The notes: a model not told the origin generated them from the sequence alone. A stretch of 56,755 bases of DNA from an uncultured Bacteroidales bacterium (GCA_937916465.1 CALFTK010000024.1:1-56755); one strand, 5' to 3'; positions 43,358 through 52,347 are shown, numbered from the stretch's first letter. Numbers and translations are program-made.

Positions 43358-44266
43358 TTATATCTTTTCAGCGACACGAAGTTTTGCACTTCGCGAACGC
43401 GGATTACGATTCTGTTCATCCATATCAGGAACTATAGGTTTAAGCACCTTTTTGAACGGTACATTTCTATTACCGTAGAAATCGGTCTCTACATTTCCCT
43501 CCAAGTTCCCACTCTTCATAAGATTCTTTACCATTCTATCTTCTATCGAATGATAAGTGATAATTACCAATTTTCCGCCCGGTTTTAACAATTTTAAGGT
43601 AGAAAGCAGCATCTCTTTCAATGCATCGACTTCGTGATTCACCTCCATTCGCAAAGCTTGAAACACCTTTGCCATCTCTTTCTTTTCACGTTCTCTACCC
43701 ACACAAGAACGGACTATATCGACCAATTGACCGGTAGTACTCAAATAATCATTCTCACGCTTACGAACTATTGCCGACGCCAACTGATGCCCGTTTTTCA
43801 ATTCGCCATAAAGATAAAAGAGCGATGCCAGCTTTTCTTCATCATAGCTATTCAGCAGTTCTGCTGCAGTCATTCCTTTAGCCTGATTCATACGCATATC
43901 GAGTGGCGCATCAAAACGGAATGAAAATCCTCTGCTTTCATCATCAAAATGATGCCATGAAACGCCCAAATCGGCCAATATTCCATCTACTTCTTCATGT
44001 CCGTAATAGCGCATAAAGTTACGCATGTATCTAAAGTTGCTGTAAACAAAGGTAAAACGATCATCGTCAACAATATTATTCATTGCATCGGCATCCTGGT
44101 CAAAGCCATACAACAGACCATCTTTTTCCAAACGCGACAGAATTTCTCTACTATGACCACCGCCACCGAATGTAGCATCTACATAGACTCCATTCGGATT
44201 TACAACAAGTTCATCTATACTCTTTGTAAGAAGAACCGGTACATGATATGTTTGAGTAGTATCCAC
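43358..44266 (-). CDS. rsmH: 16S rRNA (cytosine(1402)-N(4))-methyltransferase RsmH
   Basis: A 302-aa SAM-dependent methyltransferase (MraW). HVPVLLTKSIDELV, the SAM loop YVDATFGGGGHSREIL, ILADLGVSWHHFDDESRGFS, FRFDAPLDMRMNQ and VITYHSIEDRMVK are the family blocks. It methylates C1402 in 16S rRNA; its place after mraZ is standard. mraZ ends immediately before it, with no gap. Confidence 0.96.
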   Translation of the reverse strand: MDTTQTYHVPVLLTKSIDELVVNPNGVYVDATFGGGGHSREILSRLEKDGLLYGFDQDADAMNNIVDDDRFTFVYSNFRYMRNFMRYYGHEEVDGILADLGVSWHHFDDESRGFSFRFDAPLDMRMNQAKGMTAAELLNSYDEEKLASLFYLYGELKNGHQLASAIVRKRENDYLSTTGQLVDIVRSCVGREREKKEMAKVFQALRMEVNHEVDALKEMLLSTLKLLKPGGKLVIITYHSIEDRMVKNLMKSGNLEGNVETDFYGNRNVPFKKVLKPIVPDMDEQNRNPRSRSAKLRVAEKI

Positions 44267-44722
44267 CTATTCACTCTTCATAAAGTTCATCAATTCCTTA
44301 GCAAACTCCTGTTCAGATATAAAACCTTCATTATTGTCTGCAACGGCATTAGCATCCCACAGTTCTATAACCTGCTGCATTCCCACAAAAACAACATCCT
44401 GTTTTATCCCAACTTTTTCCAACTGTTGCTTTGATATTAAGATTCTGCCACTGCTATCTATCTGAACCTCTTGCGCTTCCGATAGCAACTGCCTGTAAAC
44501 CATCTGCTGCCTGACATCAAACCTATTCAAACGCTGACGAACACGTTCAACTTCGGCCCTCCATTCCGACATAGGATATATAACCAGGCAATTTTCAAAA
44601 TAGTCTTTCCTTATAACCAACGATTCTTCGGCCGCCGCAATCACCGTTTTGCGGAAGCTGGAAGGCAGAAACACTCTGTTTTTGGCATCTATTTTTGCCG
44701 AAAATCGTCCTATGAAATTCAT
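44267..44722 (-). CDS. mraZ: transcriptional regulator MraZ
   Basis: A 151-aa protein with two AbrB-like halves: FIGRFSAKIDAKNRVFLPSS, then FR at the N-terminus and VQIDSSGRILISKQQLEKVG in the second half. MraZ binds GTGGG repeats before its own gene and represses the dcw cluster. Matching repeats lie at 44769-44795 on its strand. It is the first gene of the cluster. Confidence 0.95.
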   Translation of the reverse strand: MNFIGRFSAKIDAKNRVFLPSSFRKTVIAAAEESLVIRKDYFENCLVIYPMSEWRAEVERVRQRLNRFDVRQQMVYRQLLSEAQEVQIDSSGRILISKQQLEKVGIKQDVVFVGMQQVIELWDANAVADNNEGFISEQEFAKELMNFMKSE

Positions 44723-44750
44723 TTTTAACTATAAGCTTATATTTCGTTTT

Positions 44751-44758
44751 CAAAGTTA
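44751..44758 (-). promoter_or_regulatory. -7 element of the dcw cluster (mraZp)
   Basis: Minus-strand TAACTTTG, 29 bp before the mraZ start. Confidence 0.6.
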
Positions 44759-44768
44759 TGAACTTTTA

Positions 44769-44795
44769 CACCACTTTACCCCACTTTACCCCACA
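44769..44795 (-). promoter_or_regulatory. candidate MraZ operator: three 10-bp repeats
   Basis: On the mraZ strand the sequence reads GTGGG-GTAAA-GTGGG-GTAAA-GTGGT, with a strict 10-bp period. MraZ of E. coli binds TGGGN repeats separated by 5 bp, which fits well. The block spans the expected -33 position of the promoter at 44751, so binding would block transcription. Confidence 0.65.
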
Positions 44796-44808
44796 AAAAC
44801 ACAAAAAA

Positions 44809-44851
44809 GTTATCAACAACTTGTTAATAACTATAACTTACTGTTGATAAC
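44809..44851. promoter_or_regulatory. inverted TTATCAACA boxes upstream of mraZ
   Basis: GTTATCAACA (44809-44818) and TGTTGATAAC (44842-44851) are perfect inverted copies. Each resembles a DnaA box (TTATNCACA) with one change. Role unknown. Confidence 0.35.
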
Positions 44852-44893
44852 TATGTTATGTCGCTTACGTTAAAGTAAACCCGTTTTTATAAC

Positions 44894-46573
44894 TTACTTA
44901 TTCTCTGCCAATATTTCGTTTGCACGTTGCAGAGCTCCATTTATATGTGCGCAGATATTGACATTCCCCAATTCTTTGTCCAAGCCTGCATTTTTCAGTA
45001 CATCCAAAACCTTATCATTGACACCTGACAATACCACCTGAATGCCTTTCTGTTTACAGGACTTACAGAGATTTGACAAGTTATGCACACCTGTTGAATC
45101 AATAAACGGCACTTTACGCATTCTGATTATACGTACCTTTGGAGTATTCTCAACGTCACGCATCACCTCTTCAAACCTATTAGCAATACCAAAGAAGTAA
45201 GGACCATTGATTTCATAAACTTCCGCACCCTGAGGGATAATCAGGTGTTCTGCATTGTTCTGAAAATCAGTACCTTCATTCGGGTCGATTTCATCATTTA
45301 TCATAGATACATTTGTTGTCTCTGCCATTCGGCGCATACAGAGTAGGCATGCTATAAGTACACCCACTTCTATAGCCACTGTCAAATCGAAAATAACAGT
45401 CAGGAAGAAAGTTACCAACAAAACAGTAATATCCGATTTTGGATTCTTCAGAATAGCCTTAAAGCTACGCCATTCGCTCATATTGTATGACACAACCACT
45501 AAAACACCGGCTAAACAGGACATCGGAATATACTTGACATATGGCATAAGGAAAAGATATATCAATGCAAGTACTACTGCGTGTATAACACCTGCAACCG
45601 GAGTACGTCCACCATTATTTATGTTGGTCATTGTGCGTGCTATAGCGCCTGTTGCAGGAATACCACCTATCATTGGTACCACCATATTGGCTATACCTTG
45701 ACCTATCAATTCCTGATTACTGTTATGTTTATCACCTATCACACCATCAGCAACAGCCGCTGATAATAAAGATTCTATAGCTCCCAACATTGCTATAACC
45801 AACGCTGGTGAAGCCAGATTACGAATACTGCTCCATGTAATTTCAGGAACTTCTGCAGATGGTAGTGCAGCATTAATAGTAAAGCGGTCACCAATTGTTT
45901 CAACACCTGTTATACCAAGATGCTTAAGCAACAACGCAAGTAGAGTCATCAAAATAATAGCCACAAGTGAACCCGGCAGTTTCTTATTTATTTTTGGTGT
46001 AAATACAATTATAAGGATACTGCATACACCTATTAACAATGACCACCAGTTTATAGTATGGATATTCTGGAAATAGACACCCCACTTTCCTATAAAATCG
46101 GCAGGAACAGATGCTATCTGTAATCCAAACAGATCCTTTATCTGTGTGGCAAAGATAGTAAGAGCAATACCACTGGTAAAGCCCACTATAATTGGATAGG
46201 GTATGTACTTTATTATTGTACCAAGGCGCAGAACACCCATTAGAATAAGAAAAGCTCCGGCCATAAATGTTGCCACATAAAGACCATTCATTCCATAGTC
46301 TTGAATTATACCATAGACTATAACAATAAATGCTCCTGTAGGGCCACCAATCTGAACCTTGCTGCCTCCAAAGAATGAGATTAGGAAACCTGCTACTATT
46401 GCGGTCAGGATACCGGCTTCGGGCGTTGCTCCGGAAGCGATACCAAATGCAATTGCAAGTGGCAATGCCACTATACCTACAATAATTCCCGCTAAAAGAT
46501 CTGATACAAATGTTGACTTGTTGTAACCCTTAAAACAACTGAATAATTTGGGTTCAAAACCTTGTAATTTCAT
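44894..46573 (-). CDS. SulP-family anion transporter with STAS domain
   Basis: A 559-aa SLC26/SulP transporter: about 12-14 membrane helices starting with VGIVALPLAIAFGIASGATP, a family motif near GGPTGAFIVIVYGI, and a cytoplasmic C-terminal STAS domain (about 440-550, RKVPFIDSTGVHNLSNL). It may carry sulfate, bicarbonate or another anion; specificity cannot be read. It lies upstream of mraZ on the same strand but is separated by 171 bp containing the dcw promoter. Confidence 0.9.
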   Translation of the reverse strand: MKLQGFEPKLFSCFKGYNKSTFVSDLLAGIIVGIVALPLAIAFGIASGATPEAGILTAIVAGFLISFFGGSKVQIGGPTGAFIVIVYGIIQDYGMNGLYVATFMAGAFLILMGVLRLGTIIKYIPYPIIVGFTSGIALTIFATQIKDLFGLQIASVPADFIGKWGVYFQNIHTINWWSLLIGVCSILIIVFTPKINKKLPGSLVAIILMTLLALLLKHLGITGVETIGDRFTINAALPSAEVPEITWSSIRNLASPALVIAMLGAIESLLSAAVADGVIGDKHNSNQELIGQGIANMVVPMIGGIPATGAIARTMTNINNGGRTPVAGVIHAVVLALIYLFLMPYVKYIPMSCLAGVLVVVSYNMSEWRSFKAILKNPKSDITVLLVTFFLTVIFDLTVAIEVGVLIACLLCMRRMAETTNVSMINDEIDPNEGTDFQNNAEHLIIPQGAEVYEINGPYFFGIANRFEEVMRDVENTPKVRIIRMRKVPFIDSTGVHNLSNLCKSCKQKGIQVVLSGVNDKVLDVLKNAGLDKELGNVNICAHINGALQRANEILAENK

Positions 46574-46592
46574 ATTTTCAATTTTGAGACCG

Positions 46593-46600
46593 CAAAATTA
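46593..46600 (-). promoter_or_regulatory. -7 element of the SulP gene
   Basis: Minus-strand TAATTTTG, 20 bp before the start codon. Confidence 0.5.
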
Positions 46601-46650
46601 CAAAAAGCTGAACTAAGCACAAAACAAGCCAGATTATTTTTTAGAAAAAC

Positions 46651-47130
46651 CTATAAAGCTATTACAATATAGTACATCATAATTCCGGAACAGATAAGTT
46701 TCATACCTGTACCCACAATAAAGCCTAAGAATGCTCCTAAAGCTGCCTTTAGAGAATCGGAAGTCGATTTATTTTCAACCAACAGTTCTGCTAAAAAAGC
46801 ACCTAACAAACTACCGGATAACATTCCTATAGGAGTAAAGAATACACCTGCAAACATACCAATCAATGCCCCTATGCTTGCCGATTTACTACCACCTGTC
46901 ATAGTAGTAAGTTTAGCCGGAACAACATAATCCAGCACTGTAACAACCACTGTTACTATTAACCATACAATCAAAGCCGTTGTAGATATTTCGTTCAAAG
47001 GGTCATTCTTTGCCATATAAGCAAACAAAATACCGACCCAACTAATAGGAGGACCCGGCAAACCGGGAGCAATACTACCTATTATTCCTATAACACCGGC
47101 TATAATAGCCAAAACAACTAATGCTTCCAT
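46651..47130 (-). CDS. DUF456-family membrane protein
   Basis: A 159-aa Gly-rich membrane protein with four to five helices. GIIGSIAPGLPGPPISWVGI, then VVPAKLTTMTGGSKSASIGA and IGMLSGSLLGAFLAELL match the DUF456 pattern. Function is unknown in the family. The SulP gene follows 77 bp later with its own promoter; the DUF3109 gene diverges from it. Confidence 0.85.
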   Translation of the reverse strand: MEALVVLAIIAGVIGIIGSIAPGLPGPPISWVGILFAYMAKNDPLNEISTTALIVWLIVTVVVTVLDYVVPAKLTTMTGGSKSASIGALIGMFAGVFFTPIGMLSGSLLGAFLAELLVENKSTSDSLKAALGAFLGFIVGTGMKLICSGIMMYYIVIAL

Positions 47131-47170
47131 AATATTCCAATTAAACTCTCTTTTTATTGTATTTGAAGTA

Positions 47171-47197
47171 AACTTCGTATTTTTGCAGTGCGAAGTT
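47171..47197. promoter_or_regulatory. 7-bp inverted repeat around the -7 element at 47178
   Basis: aacttcg (47171-47177) and cgaagtt (47191-47197) enclose the -7 element TATTTTTG at 47178-47185, suggesting an operator in the divergent region. Confidence 0.3.
47178..47185 (+). promoter_or_regulatory. -7 element of the DUF3109 gene
   Basis: TATTTTTG, matching TAnnTTTG, 42 bp before the ATG. Confidence 0.5.
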
Positions 47198-47227
47198 AAG
47201 AAAAAGAGCTAAAACATCAATATAAAT

Positions 47228-47809
47228 ATGCTGCAAATACAAGATGTAATACTATCATTGGATATCATAACAAAAGAGTTTTGTTGTAATCTAAAGAAGT
47301 GCAAGGGTGCATGTTGCATAGAAGGCGATGCCGGTGCGCCTGTCACAGAAGAAGAGATAGCAACAATTGAAGAAATATTGCCAATTATATGGGAGGATCT
47401 GTCGGAAGAGGCTAAAACTGCAATCAAAGAGAAAGGGATTGCCTACCCCGACCCTGAAGGAGAATTGGTTACCCAGATAGTAAATGGAAAAGATTGCGTA
47501 TTTACCTGTTACAGTGAAGACGGATGTTGTTATTGTGCTATTGAAAAAGCCTACAGAGAGGGCAGATGCAGTTTCTTAAAACCAATATCGTGCCATCTGT
47601 ACCCTATAAGAGTAAAGAAGTTAGGCGATTATTACGGACTGAACTACAACCGTTGGGACATATGCAGCAGTGCACTTATAAAAGGACACAGAGAACATAT
47701 ACCTCTTTATAAAGCGCTAAAAGAGCCATTGATACGTCGTTTTGGAGAAGAGTGGTATAAAGAGTTGGAATTGACTGTAGAAGAGATGAAAAAACAGAAC
47801 ATCATATAA
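47228..47809 (+). CDS. Cys-rich DUF3109-family protein
   Basis: A 193-aa soluble protein with a conserved set of Cys residues: CCNLKKCKGACC near the start, CVFTCYSEDGCCYCAIEKAY mid-protein, and CSFLKPISCHLYPIRVKKL, then WDICSSA. Such clusters are typical of the YkgJ/DUF3109 group, which is suspected to bind metal or Fe-S clusters. A strong terminator follows. Confidence 0.82.
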   Translation: MLQIQDVILSLDIITKEFCCNLKKCKGACCIEGDAGAPVTEEEIATIEEILPIIWEDLSEEAKTAIKEKGIAYPDPEGELVTQIVNGKDCVFTCYSEDGCCYCAIEKAYREGRCSFLKPISCHLYPIRVKKLGDYYGLNYNRWDICSSALIKGHREHIPLYKALKEPLIRRFGEEWYKELELTVEEMKKQNII

Positions 47810-47831
47810 AAAAATACAACCATCTAATTAT

Positions 47832-47870
47832 AAATAGGTATAGGCGTTCAAACTATACCTATTTTTAGTT
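47832..47870 (+). terminator. terminator after the DUF3109 gene
   Basis: A 12-bp perfect stem aaataggtatag (47832-47843) / ctatacctattt (47853-47864), followed by ttag and T-rich sequence. Confidence 0.85.
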
Positions 47871-47894
47871 ATTTATCAATCCTCTTGGCAGCTA

Positions 47895-47902
47895 TACCTT
47901 TG
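47895..47902 (+). promoter_or_regulatory. -7 element of the porin-feo block
   Basis: TACCTTTG, 27 bp before the porin ATG. No Fur box was recognised with confidence. Confidence 0.55.
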
Positions 47903-47929
47903 CAGCGTAAAATCAAAACAAGAGGATAA

Positions 47930-48988
47930 ATGAACAGAATCAAGACAACAGTGGTTGCAATTTTTACCACATTAGCAACATTTGCTCAGAGTAATGTAAC
48001 AATAGATGCATCTATTGCACACGATGTATTGGGCAATGTATCGGGAGGAATCAAACAGGGTGTATCAGTTTTGGATTACGGAACATTAGGTTTCAGTTTC
48101 AACACAGAAGATATGGATTTGTGGAACGGTGGTGAACTATACATAAACACAGCATTCACAGCCGGTGGCAACCCATCTGCGAATCTTATTGGAGACCTGC
48201 AAATTGTTGATAATATTGAGGCAGGCAACCATTTTTATATGCAGGAATTATGGTACAGGCAGAACATTACAGATAACATAAGCATTACATTCGGTCTGCA
48301 AGACTACAATGCAGAGTTTATGACCCGCGAAGAGAGCGGCCTTTACATTAACAGCACATTCGGCACAAACAATGTCATTGCAGGCAATGTTGCTCCCCCC
48401 ATTTTTCCACTATCAGCATTAGGATTACAAATAAATTTCAATGTTTCGGAGAGCTTTTCAATGCGAGTTGCTGCATTTGACGGTCAGATATATGACTTTT
48501 CAGAATCCAACCCATTCAATCTAAAATGGAGTCTTTCAGCCGAAGAGGGTTTTTTAACAAGCGCAGAGATGATACTTGACAATAATGCCGGTACATATAA
48601 ATTAGGTGGTTACCTACACACTGCATTAGAGAAATATGGCGTATATTTGTTGGGCGAAAAGCGATTGAGCAATATCGGTCTGTTTGGACAGTTAGCTTGG
48701 GCACCAAAGAGTAAAAATGAGATATACAGCCAGATTGACGCCGGCATCAATTTATATCATCTCTTTTTTGATGATAGGGAGGATGCATTAGGATTGGCCT
48801 TTACAAGCAATCTGCTAAAGGATATGGTCAACAGCCACGAAACAGTGATAGAACTTACCTATAAACTCCCCGTTTATGGAAATTTCTACGTACAGCCTGA
48901 TTTCCAGTATGTAATTAATCCATCGGGAACAGGAGTAAAGTTAGACGATGCATTTGTGGCAATGGTAAGATTTGGTTTTGAATTATAA
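47930..48988 (+). CDS. outer-membrane porin-like protein (OprB-like)
   Basis: A 352-aa protein with a signal peptide (MNRIKTTVVAIFTTLATFAQ) and a beta-barrel pattern ending in aromatic FGFEL. The early SVLDYGTLGFSFNTEDMDLW, GGELYINTAFTAGG and the LWYRQNITDNISITFGLQD block resemble carbohydrate-selective OprB-like porins. Only 11 bp separate it from feoAB, so it is probably cotranscribed and could serve ferrous iron passage across the outer membrane; that role is inferred from context. Confidence 0.7.
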   Translation: MNRIKTTVVAIFTTLATFAQSNVTIDASIAHDVLGNVSGGIKQGVSVLDYGTLGFSFNTEDMDLWNGGELYINTAFTAGGNPSANLIGDLQIVDNIEAGNHFYMQELWYRQNITDNISITFGLQDYNAEFMTREESGLYINSTFGTNNVIAGNVAPPIFPLSALGLQINFNVSESFSMRVAAFDGQIYDFSESNPFNLKWSLSAEEGFLTSAEMILDNNAGTYKLGGYLHTALEKYGVYLLGEKRLSNIGLFGQLAWAPKSKNEIYSQIDAGINLYHLFFDDREDALGLAFTSNLLKDMVNSHETVIELTYKLPVYGNFYVQPDFQYVINPSGTGVKLDDAFVAMVRFGFEL

Positions 48989-48999
48989 AAGAACAATAT

Positions 49000-51459
49000 A
49001 TGGTACTTTCAGAGATAAAAAACAACGAAGAGTGTCTGATAGTAAAGATAAACGGACAAGGTGATTTTCACAATAAGGTGATGAGCCTTGGATTCGTTCC
49101 GGGAGAGATTGTAAGAGTAGTAAAAAATGCGCCTCTCTGTGATCCTATTGAGTACGTGGTTATGAACAGCCACGTATCTCTGCGTAGAGACGAATCGGAA
49201 AAGATAGAAGTTGTTCCATCTAACGATAAGGCAGCAATGGAAAAACTTGCCAGCAAATATCCATACTATGGAACAATCAGTGACAGTCTTTCAGTGGAGA
49301 GAAATCCTGATGAAAAGGAGATAACTGTTGCATTGGTAGGTAATCCAAACTGCGGAAAGACATCATTATTCAACCATGCAACCGGCATGAAGGAGAAGGT
49401 GGGCAACTACAGTGGCGTGACAGTATCGGCCAAAACCGGAACATTCAAGCACAAAGGATATTTAATCAAGATGGTCGATCTTCCCGGTACATATTCGGTA
49501 GCGGAAAATTCACCCGAAGAACAGTACGTGCGTGACTATCTTCTGGAGATTCGTCCGGATGTAGTTTTGAATGTGGTTGATTCTACGAATCTGGAACGCA
49601 ACCTATTCCTAACCACACAGGTGATGGATATGAAGCTCCACATAGTGATGGCACTCAATATGTATGACGAGCTGCAAAGTTCAGGTACACATATTGATGT
49701 AGCTGAACTGGAAAGACAATTGGGTGTAGAGTGTACTACAACAGTTGCAAAGAGCGGAGATGGCATAATATCACTTTTAGACAGTATTGTGGCTGCATTC
49801 AAAAGCAAAGAACACACAGTACTTAGAGTAAATTACGGAGAAAAGGTGGAAAATGCCATACTACAGGTTCGTAAGGAGTTAGAGGGTTACAAAGATATAT
49901 CCAACCACCCTATACGATTCCTTGCCGTAAAACTTTTGGAAAACGAACCTGCCACCATTAACCACCTGTCATCGCATACCGACAACTTTGAACAGATAAA
50001 AAAGGTAGCAGACCTGCAGCGCTCCATTATTGAGAAAGAGTATAATGAAGACTTTGCAAGTGTTATAACAAATTCAAAGTTTGCATTCATACGCGGTGTT
50101 ATAGACAAGGTAATTTCCCAAACTGTAAAAAAGGATAACGAAAAGGCCTATCTTATAGACAAAGTACTAACTCACAAATGGTTAGGCTACCCAATTCTGA
50201 TACTTTTTCTTTGGATAATGTTCCAAACTACATTCACTTTGGGCGCCTACCCACAAGACTGGATTGATGCGGGTGTAAGCTGGTTTGGCAGTCAGGTCGC
50301 TACCTGGATGGGCGATGGTATATTAACCAGTTTATTGGTAGATGGTATTATAGCAGGTGTAGGCGGAGTTTTGGTATTCCTACCGAACATTATAATACTA
50401 TTCCTCTTTATATCGCTTTTTGAAGATACAGGTTACATGGCGCGTGCAGCATTTATGATGGACAAACTGATGCATAAGATTGGTCTGCATGGAAAATCGT
50501 TTATCCCAATGCTTACCGGATTCGGATGCAGCGTTCCTGCGGTAATGGCCACTCGTACACTGGAAAAACCAAAAGACAGGTTGGCTACAATGATGGCAAT
50601 ACCATTTGTATCATGTTCGGCACGTCTGCCGGTATATCTGCTCTTTGTTGCAGCATTCTTCCAGAAGAATCAGGGTTTGATTATTCTCTCTATATACCTT
50701 ATTGGTATCTTGATTTCCATTCTTACTGCATTACTGCTTAAGAACACCAAGTTCAAGGGAGAATCGGAACAGTTTGTAATGGAACTGCCACCTTACAGAG
50801 TGCCTTCTACACGCAATGTTCTTGTACACATGTGGGATAAATCGGTTCAGTACCTAAAAAAGATGGGTTCAGTCATTCTGGTAGCATCAATTATTATATG
50901 GTTACTCAACTATTTCCCCACAACCAACAGCAAAATGGAAGCCATAGACAAGCAGATAGCACAGACCGAACAATCTGTAAGTATAGACCAAGAGAGCAAG
51001 CAGGCTATTATAGCACAACTTGAAATAGATAAAGCTGCTGCCCAAAGCGAATATTCATACATAGGTCGCATAGGAAAATTCATAGCTCCTGTGGTACAGC
51101 CATTGGGTTTTGACTGGCAAATGGGTGTAAGTCTTCTTACCGGACTTGCTGCAAAGGAGATAATTGTATCATCAATGGGTATTCTCTACAATGCAGACAC
51201 CGAAGCGGACGAAAATTCAGAAAAGCTATCCACTGCTCTGCAAACCCACCTGGGTCCCGATGGAAAACCATTTTTGACACCACTCAAAGCATACGTATAT
51301 ATGATATTCGTATTGCTATGTTTCCCTTGCGTTGCAGCCATATCTGCCATAGCAAAAGAGGCAAGTTGGCGTTGGGCAGGATTTACAATGATATACACCA
51401 CAAGTATTGCATGGATTATATCATTCCTTGTATATCAGATAGGTTTACTATTCATCTAA
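49000..51459 (+). CDS. feoB: ferrous iron transporter, FeoA-FeoB fusion
   Basis: An 819-aa fusion: FeoA SH3-like domain at 1-75 (GFVPGEIVRVVKNAPLCDPI), then the FeoB G domain at about 108-270 with G1 GNPNCGKTS (114-122), G3 VDLPGTYS and G4 NMYD. The membrane part has Gate motifs (GFGCSVPAVMATRTLE; PFVSCSARLPVYLLF). It imports Fe2+ across the inner membrane. FeoA-FeoB fusion is common in Bacteroidota. A small Cys-rich gene follows after 12 bp. Confidence 0.97.
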   Translation: MVLSEIKNNEECLIVKINGQGDFHNKVMSLGFVPGEIVRVVKNAPLCDPIEYVVMNSHVSLRRDESEKIEVVPSNDKAAMEKLASKYPYYGTISDSLSVERNPDEKEITVALVGNPNCGKTSLFNHATGMKEKVGNYSGVTVSAKTGTFKHKGYLIKMVDLPGTYSVAENSPEEQYVRDYLLEIRPDVVLNVVDSTNLERNLFLTTQVMDMKLHIVMALNMYDELQSSGTHIDVAELERQLGVECTTTVAKSGDGIISLLDSIVAAFKSKEHTVLRVNYGEKVENAILQVRKELEGYKDISNHPIRFLAVKLLENEPATINHLSSHTDNFEQIKKVADLQRSIIEKEYNEDFASVITNSKFAFIRGVIDKVISQTVKKDNEKAYLIDKVLTHKWLGYPILILFLWIMFQTTFTLGAYPQDWIDAGVSWFGSQVATWMGDGILTSLLVDGIIAGVGGVLVFLPNIIILFLFISLFEDTGYMARAAFMMDKLMHKIGLHGKSFIPMLTGFGCSVPAVMATRTLEKPKDRLATMMAIPFVSCSARLPVYLLFVAAFFQKNQGLIILSIYLIGILISILTALLLKNTKFKGESEQFVMELPPYRVPSTRNVLVHMWDKSVQYLKKMGSVILVASIIIWLLNYFPTTNSKMEAIDKQIAQTEQSVSIDQESKQAIIAQLEIDKAAAQSEYSYIGRIGKFIAPVVQPLGFDWQMGVSLLTGLAAKEIIVSSMGILYNADTEADENSEKLSTALQTHLGPDGKPFLTPLKAYVYMIFVLLCFPCVAAISAIAKEASWRWAGFTMIYTTSIAWIISFLVYQIGLLFI

Positions 51460-51471
51460 AACTGTAAATTC

Positions 51472-51633
51472 ATGAACCATATTATACAAATAGTATTAGT
51501 AGCAGCAATCTGTATTTGGGCTATATACAGAATTGTAAAAGCCATCTTTTTCAAGAAAGACGATGGATGTGGTTGCGGATGCAGTGGATGTTCAAAAAAC
51601 AAAGAGTGCAGTAGTTGCAATAATGAAAGATAA
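51472..51633 (+). CDS. FeoB-associated Cys-rich membrane protein
   Basis: A 53-aa peptide: one membrane helix (HIIQIVLVAAICIWAIYR), a basic stretch, then a Cys-rich tail CGCGCSGC...ECSSC with seven Cys. It matches the FeoB-associated Cys-rich family, which often follows feoB. It may bind iron or sense redox state at the transporter. Its length is below usual ORF cut-offs, so it is easily missed. Confidence 0.85.
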   Translation: MNHIIQIVLVAAICIWAIYRIVKAIFFKKDDGCGCGCSGCSKNKECSSCNNER

Positions 51634-51644
51634 GAATATTTCAC

Positions 51645-51652
51645 TACATTTG
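51645..51652 (+). promoter_or_regulatory. -7 element of the hemerythrin / regulator pair
   Basis: TACATTTG, only 5 bp before the ATG at 51658. The expected transcription start falls on or next to the start codon, so the mRNA may be leaderless. Confidence 0.55.
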
Positions 51653-51657
51653 CAGTT

Positions 51658-52347
51658 ATGAAAGAAAGAGAATTCACTATTAATATGAAGCTGTCGGATT
51701 TGCTTATAAACAATCCACAGCTCATATTGATGTTGCCACGTTTTGGCATAGGGTTGGGGTTTGGCGACAAGCGAGTGGTTGATATTTGCAAAAAACATAA
51801 TGTATCGGCATCACTGTTCATACTTATTTGCAACATCTATACATTTGAAGAGTATTCCCCATCAATAGAACAGATACTTGACATAGATGGTAATTCTCTT
51901 ATTAAATATCTTCAGGCATCTCACAGATACTATTTAGATAAAAGACTTGACCATATAGGCAAACACATTGAGCGCATAGCTGCCCAATGCGGAAACTCAG
52001 GTCCACTTCTTATTAACTTTTTCAGTGATTATAAGAACGAAGTAGCATCACATTTTCTGAAAGAGGAACACCGCACATTCCCCTACATATCGGCGCTGCT
52101 GGAGAATAAAAAGCCATCCGACTACTCTATAGACGATTATGTAAAAGAGCACGATAATATAGAGGACAAACTAAACGATTTAATAAACATCATAGTCAAG
52201 TATCTGCCTGAGGAGATACTTCCCGATGAGAGGATATCCGTCTGGTTTGATTTGGTACAGGTAACTGCCGATTTGAACAAGCATGCGAAGATAGAGGACA
52301 CCATATTGGTACCATTTGTCAGAATCATTGAAAACAGAATAAAATGA
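51658..52347 (+). CDS. hemerythrin-domain protein (RIC/ScdA-like)
   Basis: A 229-aa cytoplasmic protein. The N-terminal part (LLINNPQLILMLPRFGIGLG, then VVDICKKHNVS) resembles the ScdA_N/DUF542 domain of iron-cluster repair proteins. The C-terminal four-helix hemerythrin domain carries His/Glu ligands in SHRYYLDKRLDHIGKHI, SHFLKEEHRTF, YVKEHDNIEDKL and LNKHAKIEDTIL. It should bind a di-iron centre able to sense O2 or NO, or to deliver iron. It overlaps the LuxR regulator by 4 bp, implying translational coupling and joint function. Confidence 0.85.
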   Translation: MKEREFTINMKLSDLLINNPQLILMLPRFGIGLGFGDKRVVDICKKHNVSASLFILICNIYTFEEYSPSIEQILDIDGNSLIKYLQASHRYYLDKRLDHIGKHIERIAAQCGNSGPLLINFFSDYKNEVASHFLKEEHRTFPYISALLENKKPSDYSIDDYVKEHDNIEDKLNDLINIIVKYLPEEILPDERISVWFDLVQVTADLNKHAKIEDTILVPFVRIIENRIK

